DNA from: Hybos culiciformis
Lineage: Eukaryota; Arthropoda; Insecta; Diptera; Hybotidae
Direction: 5' to 3'
Assembly (NCBI GenBank): GCA_964007475.1
Contig: OZ023274.1
Coordinates: 76,767,303 to 76,831,302 of the forward strand
DNA length: 64,000 nucleotides
Shown here: positions 15,001-27,000 of the stretch, piece after piece
How positions within the stretch are numbered: position 1 is the stretch's first letter
Layout of the letters: each line of letters opens with the position of its first letter
The notes under the pieces: generated by a model
Database searches by the model: none
Seen by the model: only the letters and a program-made list of their open reading frames with translations
What the model was told of the DNA's origin: nothing
Translations under genes and position numbers: made by a program

Positions 15001-18000
15001 ATTTTTTAAGTATAAATTTAAAACATTTGCTTACGGAATCGTCTTGTCTCTTCGTTAGATTCAATATCAATTTCATTTTCTTCATCATTTCCTTGCTCTT
15101 CAATAATTTCTTCTTCAATCGGTTCGATTGTAGTGGTTGTCTGAGTTCTTTTTGTAGGTTTTGTAGCCTTTGATGGTTTTCTAGTTGTTGTTGCTGGTCT
15201 TTTAATTATTGTCGTAGGCTTTTTATTATTTGTAGGCTTTTTAGTTGTAAGTCCAGGTCGTTTAGTTGTAACTGTAGGTCTTTTTGTTGCAGGTTTTTTC
15301 GAACCAGGTTTCACAGTAGTCGGTCTTAGTTTTGTTGTGGGTCTTTTTGTAGTACCTCGAGTTGTTGGTTTCGGTTCGAAAATTGTTGTTCCTGGTCTTT
15401 TCGTAATTGATTGAGAAATTGTATGATTATCATCGTCAACTAAATCAGCTAAATCCTGAAAATTTCCTTGTAAAGATGCAACTATTTTTTCAACCAGAAT
15501 ATTCATTTTATTCTTTAGAACGTCATCCTCAACAAACGCTGGTGTTGACATATCAAAATCATTTGTTACTGCTGAGGAAGTTGCAGACATATTCAAGTTT
15601 GGGTTTCGTACCGGAGGAAAGTTGACAAAATCATTTGGCGATGTGTAAGTTTCTTCTTCTGTTTCGTCTTCGCCATCTCCTATTTTTTCAATGTAGCTTG
15701 TTGGCACATTAAATGTTGAATAGGAAGGAGTCTGTCCGTAGAATCCCGGATAAATTGGTTGATTATTTATTGATGGGTAGAAATTTTCTGTTGTTATTTG
15801 ATTAAATAAATTTGTCATTGGTTGTGGAGTTGTTTGAGCATAATAACCTGGATCATCGAAATCATTGGATGATATCGAAGGTAAACTAACATATTCAGAT
15901 GTACTGCTGGGATTAACTTCGGGCCTTCTTGTAACGATTGGACTAAAAACATAAGATGTGCTTGGAAGTTTTGGAATTTGTGTTGTTATCGGTAGTTTTA
16001 GAGTACTTGCACCTAAAAATATGTACATTATGTTAAATTTAAATATTATTAGAACTGAAAAATTATTAATTTTTTTAATTAAGTTGTGATAATTTACCTA
16101 AATTTGTGAGTGTGGGTTTAGGTGTTATAATTACAGTAGGATGTGGTCTTTGTGTACTACTTCCACCTGGTGCAATTTGTATATAAACTGGTTTATAAGT
16201 ACCGATATTATTATCGATTTTATCTTTTGGAATTTTTTGGGTCGAACTTCCAAATTGAGAAGAATACAAAATATTATCTTGAGCTGTGCTTGCACTAGAG
16301 CTTAAATAACTTGGACTAGTTGAAAATGTACTTGATCCGCTAAAATATGTGGATGAGGGTGGTCTGGGTGAAGTTGGTCCAGTTACATAACTTGTAGAAG
16401 GAGGTCGCCTGGAAGGAAAGCGATTCCCTGGTTTTCGTGAAGGAGTAATATTAACTTCATCTTTTGATACTTGCGGTTGTTTGGAAGGTTGTTTTGAAGG
16501 TTGCTTTTTAAATGCTGTTATAGTAGGTCTTCTTGTACCCGATGACGTTATTATAACTGGTCTTGATGATGAACTAATATGAAATTGGGAACTAGGTCTA
16601 TTTTCATAAGGACGCTTGGTTGTTACCACTTTTGTTGGGTAAGTTACAGACATAGATGATATTTGAGGTTGATCAGTTGTGTATGGTTTAATATTATCAT
16701 ATAATTGGTTTGACCCACTAACATTGACTGGTTGAGGTGTGCTTATTTCTCCATACCCATTTATAGAAGCAGTTATTCGATGCGTTGTTGTGTTCAGTAA
16801 ATTATAAGATGGCCCATGGCTAGATTCATTAAGCATTAAAATGATTGATTCAATGGATTCAATATTATTAGTTGTCATACCATCTTCTACAGCTGGTCGT
16901 TTCGAAGGTATTTTTGTTGTATAGGTGTTATAATGTACAGTACTTTCATAATTTTGGCCGTTTAAAGAGTCTTGCTGGGAATTAATATTTGGTTGCACCA
17001 GATATTGAGGGTTGTCTAAGCTGGTTTGCTTGTTAAAATTCGAAGAAGATTGCTCATTATTTGTAATCTCAGAATAATCACTACCAGTATTTTGATTATA
17101 AGGACTGCTGTTTGTTATCGTTTGAACTAGGACATATTTATCATCCGAAGTAGTTTCTTTCATGTTTGTAGAAGGATTTGGTGTTGGTCTTGGTCTAAAA
17201 ATTGGCTTTTTATGTACCACTACAGTCGGTGATTGTGTTACACTTTGTTTTGTTGGAGTTGAGACATAAACTGACGATGATCCAAATCCAGTTGTAAATT
17301 GCTGATCGTTCTCTATTAAAACGGTGTCTGCTCCAGGATGTGTTATGTCGCTGTGAGTGAATTCGTTACTACCAAAAATATTTGTAGGATCTTTCACTGT
17401 TTGGGGGATCACTGTAGTTTGTATTAAAGTTGTCACTTCATTTTGATATGTTATTTTGGTTGGTAATTCAGTACTGAAAGTTACTGGAGGTTGTATTGTT
17501 GACGAAGGCGGAGGAGGTAAGTAAGGTTCTCCACCCTTGGTTCCGACTTTAAAGGGTTGATATGTATCAATTTTGTTAGACAATGAAGGTGAAGAAACCA
17601 ACACTGATCCTTGATTAACATAGAAATTTTCTAATTTATGCTCTTCCGATAAAAGTGCATTTGTCATCTGAATCGGTTCCTCAATTGATTCATTTTCTAA
17701 TTCACTATCATTGTCGTAAAAACCTTCTTCAGAACTTTGCTGAAACTCATTGCTTCCTTGTTGGCTTCCATATGATTCATAAGCAGCAGCCAAATTTGAA
17801 CTAGATGTGGGTCTTGAAAATTTCGTACTTTGAATTAGAGTTGAATCCATCAAATCAGGTATTTGACAGCATGCTCCAAATAAAAAACCATCCATACAGG
17901 CTCCAACTACTTCACCATTTCTTTGTGCACATTCGTGATTAAACATACAAATTGTTGGACCACTTGCTCTGGGATCTGTTTTTGGTAATGTACGTGACGG

Positions 18001-21000
18001 TCGACAAAATTTCGGTGTTATTCTGTAACCTCCAAATAATTTCCTCGCATCTGAAATCAGTGATAAAAATAATTTATTTATTAAAAAAGAAAAATCGCTG
18101 TTTAAATGTAATTCTGAAAATAAATCAAATGAATTTTTTTGAACTACAACTATTTTTCCCGTATAGTGACTAAAATTTTTTTATAAAATATTGGCGAACC
18201 ACTCATCATCAAACTATTTTTAAATTTTATTTTATTATATTATTGACTCCAATAATATTTAGAATATGTTTTTATTTTAAATTAAATACGTATGGTTTTA
18301 TTAAATTGAAAATTTAATTAAACCATACTTATATAAATTGAGCTTTTGTTTGTACAAAAAAAAGTTTTGTTTTCATATTATAATGAAAATGAAATTTTTT
18401 TTACTTTTTATGATAAATAATATTTTTCTTCCTTGAGCCGGATAAAAATTTAATCAAAATTGCAACACACAACATTTATATATTTAATGCATATTTAAAT
18501 AACTAAAAAATAAATTTTCTTTTTTTTTATGATAAAATTTTATGATAAAATATTATTTAATATACAATTATTCTTGGACTCAAATTTTATTTACATATGA
18601 TTTAGATATTTGTAATTAGATTATAGAGAGATACTACCTATAATGCAATTAAAACACAATAACTAAAATTGCAGCCTAACTATAATCGCAATTATTAATA
18701 ATTAAAATACAAAATATGTAATACAAAATATGTAAAATTTCAATAATTAAAACTTTTTGATGGCTTTGCTCAATAATGATTATTATTGTTTTATTCATTT
18801 GATTTCGAATGCGATAATTGATAATAAACAATTTGAAAAAGGCATAAATAATATTAAAAACAAATTAAGCAAACAAATGTAATCAATTTTATTTTAGGCC
18901 GGAAAACTTAATTATGTATATTAATAATATATTTCGCGCTAAAGTCGATAACGTGATAAATAACTATTGAAATAAAAATAATATCGCAGCATTTTGTTAA
19001 AAATGAAAATTCGATTTTCCATTGAAAAATCATTATAAACGTTTATTTTTTTGAAGTTGCATTTTTCATTGATATTTTAAATAAAATATGTATAACAATT
19101 TCTTCTGTTTTTTTTTTTAAACATATAAAAATTAATTAATTCTTAATCATAATTTATCAATTTACATATATGGTCAGTAGGTCGTTTCAATTAAATTGGC
19201 AGTAGAAATTATGCGTAGAAATTTTTTTTTTATCGCTCTGTTAATAATAACAAGCTAAAGGTATTTACTTAACGTCACGGATTGATTTTAAATAATTATA
19301 AAAATTTTATAGTCGAATTTTATTAGAATCTTGAATTCAATTAAAATGAAATTGAATGTTTTAATGCTATAATTAAAATTTTTTAAACAAGAGAAAATAA
19401 AGAAAATTTTCCTACACAACTTATCATGTATATTATACGATTAAAATTAAGTATATTATAATGTACATTGCATTATCTTAAATCTGTAAAATATCTCAGA
19501 ATATCTTATTTCTGTCTGCCAGATTAGTCTTCATTTTATACGTTTAATGTATTACTATTAACTCATTCAATAACCAATCAGGCCTCAGGCTTATAATCTC
19601 ATTATAATAATAGTGCTTATGAAGTCAAATTACATAATTCCTACTATATAATTCTAATTCTTTAAAAAACAATAATGTTAAAACACAAAAAAAAACAGTA
19701 CCGATGAATAAAAATTCAAATACAGCCTAAAGCCTTTTAAGACTTGTCATCAACCCATTATTGTCAACCAGAATAAAACATCCAAAAGACCATAGTGGAT
19801 ATAGTTCCAAGCAAAGTAATTTTTATCAGATCTTTTTTGGAATTCTTCATATTATTGATTTCAGCTGATACAGTATTATCAAGTTAATAAAGGTACCAAA
19901 TTCAGGGTTTGAAGAAAACAAATATGCATATAAAAAAATAATGAAAGAACTATTCAAAATTTAATAATTTTATATAATAATATTAAGATTTTATTTTCCG
20001 TTTTGACTTGGTCATAAAAACATGACCAGAAATCTCAAATAAATTTGATAAATTTTTTTTTCATAACTTATTATTAAATTTTTTATTTAATTTTGAACAA
20101 ATTTTTTATAAATAAATAACATTTCTTCTAGTATCTTTTTTATATTTAAAAAATTATTAGTCTCATTTTATGTTTTTTTTTTAGGTTTTCAGTAGTTTAT
20201 GAAGTTTGATAATTATCATAATCGATTTTATTATGATGTTAATGTATAATTTAAAATTATGCTAAACAAACTGTTAAATCATTATTATTGTTATTAATAA
20301 AATTTTAATGAGAATTTTTCATACATTTTATATAAAAGCGAATAATATAAGTTTTTATTGGTAATTTATAATCATTATAAAAGAAATAAAAGTTTTTCAA
20401 AATACTAATTCACAAATCTTGACAAAGGGCTCTGAATTATAATAAGTTTTCTTTTTATTGTTAATAATTTCTGATATCAAAAATTATGGGAATGAATATT
20501 AAAAATTTATGATACGAAAATTAAGTTGTTATACCTGTAATTGATATGGATTTTTTATAGCTTTTAATGAATATTTAATAATGTCGATAAACTTTTTTTA
20601 TATCTTAAAACTCTAAAATTCATTTATTTAAATATAAGTATCATCTTTTTTATATTATTTGTGCAATATGTATATATAATACCTTTTAATTAATATTGAA
20701 TTTGTCGATTTATTCATATATTCATAGGACTGGAAAGTTTTTAAATAAAAAATGTTCATTAAAAGTTAATTTTGAATGCAATAAACTTTTCAAAGACATT
20801 GGAATTTTAATTAAAATAAAATAAAATACATAATAAAACAATCCTGTGTTTCATGGTCAAATGATCATAAAAAATTGTTCCATTTTACAATATGTTCTAT
20901 AATTTACATGTTGTAACAATGTAAGTATATCTAGTGCGGTGAATGTGGTGCTGTTAAAATTATGATTGTATATGATTTATTTATATTATGTCAACCATAT

Positions 21001-24000
21001 ATTTAATATATGAAATTTTTTTTTTTATTATCAACAAATAAAACATCAACTGAGCCGTTTATTTTGAAAGTGGTTTAAGTCCATTTGTTCTTGTATTGAG
21101 ATATTTAAGGTTTTGTGTTTGAATTGATTTAAAAATATACATTAATATTTCCATAAGCTAATTTTCAAGTGTCAAAATCAAAGCGGTTTTAATGATACTA
21201 GACTAAAATTCTTTTTAAATAAAAAGAATATATACTATTGTGCTTATTGTTATCATTAACTATTTTTTTTTGAAAAATGGACTTAAACCACTTTCAAAAT
21301 AAACGGCTCACTAAAGAAATTTTAAAAATGTTAAATGTTAATAGTCGGGATTCTAGTAGAAAACCATACTTTTTTTTTAACTAACCACACCAACAGAGTT
21401 TTAGGAATGAAATCATAATGAACAAAGTAAGGAATTTTTAGGATTATGAAAGCTTAAATCAATTTGATTATCAATCGCTCGAACATAAGACGGTAAACTT
21501 CAGCAGTTTAAAAATAAAATAGCGTAGATACATTTCATAGATTTCTTATTAATTTCTTTTTATTATTTATGAGCAATGTGCGGTAAAAAAATTTTCATTT
21601 TCTTATTTTTTCTTGAAAGTCATTAAATCGCAAATGAACAGTTTGATTATAATAATATAATATAATTTATTTTATTATAATTTATAATGTTAATAATATG
21701 CTCAAATTATGCTAAACAAGCTGTTAGATTATTATATTGTTATTAAAATTTAAAAAAAGATTTTCCATAAATTACAAATAAAATCGATTTGATAAAATAA
21801 GATATTTTGTTAAAAAAATTTGTTAATCATTATAAAATAATAAAAATTGAAAGTTTTTGAAAATATTCACGACTTCTTGAAGGGATATGCTCATTAAAAA
21901 ACAGTTTTCATTTTTATTGTTAATGACCTTTAAAATTAAAAAAATAATGTGAAAGAATATTTATTAAAAAATTATAAATCATATTATTTATATTAAAAAA
22001 TTAAGTTGTTAACATAAATTGAAATGTGTTTTCAAACTTAAGCCATAATAAGGAATAATAAAAAATACTTATATTTTATGATTTATTTAAGTATCACTTT
22101 CCATTCTGTGGTGTTTCTTATTTTTAATACTTTCTATGTCAGTATTTATTGCATATTTCCATTAGAATGGGAAAGTTTTGGATAGTGCATGTTAAATATA
22201 TGTATAATACATTTAGCAGTGTAATAAATATTATAAGTTTCACACTCTTTGGAATTCAAATTCAAATTCCAGATACAGGACATGTTTTATTGGTGTCTTA
22301 TATTTTTTAATTTATAATTTACTAATAACACTTCTTTTCATATTATGAAATGTTGAATCGGTTAAAAGAATAATTATCTATCAAAAATATTAAAAATAAA
22401 TTATAACTAAATTTTTAAAGTACTTCAAAAAGATGAAACTTTGTTTTGAGCCGTTTAATTTCTAATTATGTCCCTTAATATAAAGGATGTTTGGTCATCG
22501 TTAGTATTAATTTTTTCAAGCATGGGGTTATTATTATTCCAATATATACATAATTTATCAGTGTGTATTGTAGAAAATTATTGAGAAATCATTTGTGATC
22601 GGCCAAATCAAATATGAAAACCATAAATTTTAATTGCAACTTATATTTTTTTATTTTATTTTTGTATAATTTAAATTTAGAACTTTAATTGAGAATATAG
22701 ACAGATAGAATCATCATTATAAAGCTAAAATAAAATTTTAAAATTGAAAAGTTTGCATAAGATTTTTAATTTGTTATATTTATCAATTGGTAGGGTTTGC
22801 ACTGTTATAATAAAATAACGTTTCGTATAACAACAATGCGAAATATAAATCCACATATTTTTAAAATGTAATTATAAAAATCGCAGATCTTTTAAAAACT
22901 GTTGGTTACATAAAAATCCAATAAAATAAGGAAAAAGTTCTTATGTGGTTTCTAAAAATAAACTCAGTCTCAAAATTCACCACATTAATTTATTTCCAAT
23001 CCTAACTCTTATTTTGAAAACATACATTAGTACATAAAAATTCTTAAATTTCCACTCATTCTTTAATTTTTTTTTTATTATTTTTATGATATTTCGAACC
23101 ATTGGTTGAGAAACCTAATAATATGAGAATAATGAACTCTAAATAAGAAAACAATTTTTAGAATGTATTATTCTGATTTAAGAATTTAACTGAGAAAGAC
23201 ATAAAATTTATTTATAATTTTTTTTTTTTAATAAAAACTTCTGATTGGAATCATTAATTAAAGCTTTGTGAGAACAAAATAAAAATAAAAATGAATATTT
23301 TGATGTTAATATTATCAAGTTTATTGTTAATTTTTCATTTCTTAGTTGGCAATAATTGTCAAGACATTGATTCATTAAAATTACCTGAGCCAACATTCGA
23401 CTTTACTGAATTAAATGGAATTCATGTTTCATTACCAGGTATGTACCTATTTTGTTGAGAATGTTTTTGTTTTTAATTACTTAAATTGATAGCGACAACA
23501 AGCTCGTCTTTCTTTATTATCAACGTTTGTGCTTTAAAGGTTATCTAAACTTTAGTTTTACGCCAAAATTTTTAATTAATTTTCTAGTAATTTTAATGAA
23601 AAAAATACGTATTACAATTTTCATACTTGAGGTATTTATAAATTTTTGTACATTTTTAAATAAATAATTAATATTATATTCGTACTCGAATGAATCTAGC
23701 CTATCTACTACAGGTTATACATTATGTAATTTTCTAACTAGAACAATATTGTCTTATACATATAGCTTACAAATCTTCCATTAAAACGAAATTGTGCCTA
23801 TTTTGACATTGATTCGATCGAAATCTATCAATTAGTTTACCCGTTTTAATTTTGATTCAAAACGAGTGAACATTTTTTAATTTTTAAATTTAACATTCGA
23901 ATTTAATTCATTTACAATTTTTGACCCACAAATATTTTCTGATAATTTTTATTTATAATTTATTGTAACAATTAGTTGATGAAAAACGGTATCAAGTTGT

Positions 24001-27000
24001 AATATTCAAAGCTGAGTTGGAATGTGATGATACTGGTGTGAAAAAAAATGTTCGTGGCTCAATGAAATTCGATAACAATTTCTGGAAATACGATATTATT
24101 AATGTGCTAAATTGCAATAACGCTAAATTAGAATATTCAATTAATGCTCTACCTGAAGAAAAATATAATTATTTTGAAGATATTACATCTAAGGGTAAAG
24201 TATCACATCAACAATCAAACCAGCGATCAAATAGTAAACCTGCATTATTAGATTTAGGAGGTGGCTTAACAGATACCCTAGGATTGAATGTAAATTTATT
24301 AGGAGTCGTTAGTACTCACAATGAAGATCCGAAGAATAATGACAAGAAAAATGGTAATCAGGTTCAACAACATACTCAAAATTGTATTAAATCAAAAACC
24401 AAAGTAAATGGACAACTTGTTTGTCAAAAGGAACTGATATTTGAAGATAATTTCGATACTTTTAATTATTCGAAGTGGCAAAATGAAATAAAAATTGGTT
24501 CTGATAATTTTGACGCCGAATATGTTTCCTACCAAGACCATAGTGAAAATTTGTATATTAAAGATAGAAATTTAATTATTAAACCCACATTATTGTCTGA
24601 ATCTCATGGTTTCAATGCAGGTAGTATACGTACAGGTACTCTGGATTTGACAGAAAGGTAAATTTTTTAATTTATTTATTAAAATCTTGAGAAATTAATA
24701 AAACTATATAAATCTGGTAGTTCCTTCTTACCATCTTAAATCTTAAAATAAAAAATTCCGTATTTCTGTTTCTATTAATATTTGAGACTTTTGTGAAATT
24801 GAAAAATTTCGTTTGTATATTATTTAAAGTTTAACATTATCTTCGTCATATGATCGTTTCCAACGTACAAATTTTTATTACAAAAATTGCATTAATAATT
24901 TTCAAATTGTCCAATATTTAATTATAAGGCCCATTGACACAAATATATTCTTCTTGAATGGAAATTATTGTGAGAATCTTCGTTTCAACACATTTGATCA
25001 ACTTTTTAATTTAATTTATTCAAACTTTATTGTTTAATTAATTATCAATTGAACTGTACTCTACCAATAAATTCCCGTATTTTAAACAAATAAATAATTT
25101 ACTGTTTGTTTTACTTGATCAACCCAAAAATATTCAAGTCGTATTGATCAACTAAAATCTGTCAACAAAAATCAATTCATACGAATGGACGTTTATAAAA
25201 ATTTCATAATTTTATTTACAGATGCACAGGAACTTCTGATTCTGATTGTAAACGAAAAGCTTCTGGATCTAGAATTTTACCACCAATTCTCTCTGCTAAA
25301 ATCAATACTAAAAAAAGTTTTTCATTTCTTTATGGAAAAGTAGAAATCAAAGCAAAATTACCTAAGGGAGACTGGATTTTTCCACGTAGGTTTAATTTTT
25401 TTTATTTTACATATTTCAAAACTACATAAAAATTAGAGACACACACAATTGAATCTAATTTTACATATATTTTTAAGAAATTTTCCTGGAACCACGATAT
25501 AATGAATACGGTGCTGAAAATTACGCATCTGGCCAACTGAGAATTGCATTTTGTCACGGTAATGAAAATTTAGAATCTAAAAATGGAGAAGATATTTCGG
25601 GGTACAGACTTTACGGAGGAATGGTTCTATCAACTGATTTCTTATTAAGGGATAAATGGATGAAATCCATACTGAAAGAAAATATTTTAGGAGAAAATTA
25701 TCATACTTATACGATGACTTGGTCAGAAGAATCTATTGTTTTAGAAGTTGATGGTAATATTTACGGTGTAATAAGGAATAATTTTAAATCAATTCCTGAA
25801 GGAAGTTCTCTTCAATACAAAAATTTATGGAAAAATAATATGGCACCGTTTGATAAGGAATTTTATATGTCACTTGGAGTAGCAGCAGGAGGAATAGCTG
25901 ATTTCCCAGATGAATCATTGAATGGTATCGGAAAAATTTCTAAACCTTGGATGAATACAAGTCCAAAGGGAGAATTACGATTCTGGTAAATAGAAAAAAA
26001 AAATGTCTATCCTTGCTTACTAATTTTATTTTTTTCTTTTCATTTCAAGGGAAGATCGAAATAATTGGCTACCAACCTGGAACAATGGGAATTCAGAGAT
26101 GAAAATTGATTACATAAAAATTTGGGCATTGTAATTAAAGCAAACTATGTTTACTATTTAGTTATATGTATGTAATTAAATTTTAAATGAGTTATATATG
26201 ATATATTTGTGTATAAAAAATAACTTTAAAAAAAGGATAACCCGTCATATAATTCTCGAGATAATAATAGTCTGTCTTATTTTTTATATTATGATCAATA
26301 AAGCATAATTTTATGATATTATGTAAAGTAAAGATGAATTTTTTAATTTTAAAATTAATTTTTTATTTTTTTCTGTTGAAAAATTCAATAATAATATTTC
26401 AATAATTTCGAGAAAAAAAATGTAGCACATTATCTGATCAATGAAGTATTATGAAGCCTGCTTTATATATTTAGATTTAAAATATTTCCGAATTTGAAAA
26501 AAAATTAAATAATACAGTATAGATTTGTTGATGAGCCCAGAATCAAAAAAGTTATCCATTAGCACAGGATGAAAGTGAAGAAGTAAGAATCGAAATTGGC
26601 CAAGTAATTTAATAGTTACGTTATGAGTATTTTAGTTTGCGTCAAACCAGGGCCGGTCCTGCTATATGTGCATGATGTGCACTTGCACAGGGCGCCTAAC
26701 GAATAGGGCGCCAATCGATTTGTAGTCAAGAACATGCAAATCCATTTGAAATTGACTACTGTGCTACTGTTCACAAAAAAACTCTTCCCAGAAAAAAATC
26801 AACACAGTATACAATTTTTTTTGTATACCGTGATCAAATTGCACATTGTATAATGTGCAAATAAGAATTCAGCATAGAATAAAATCAACATAGTATTTAT
26901 GTAAATATTTTTTTGGTATAGGTAGAAAAAGTCTGCGTACGGGCTCGTTTCTTATTTTTTGTTCAACATGTTCCAGGTTTTTGATGTCATTTAAAAGTAC

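Noticed and set aside
15407..15625. Plus-strand open frame of 72 codons
   Set aside because: It lies wholly inside protease exon 3 on the opposite strand; a shadow frame.
17952..18173. Plus-strand open frame of 73 codons
   Set aside because: Antisense to the CLIP-encoding part of protease exon 2 and running into the intron; a shadow frame.
22447..22480. Second copy of the 21052 MITE end
   Set aside because: Only about 11 bases (tgagccgttta) match before similarity fades, and no partner end was found.
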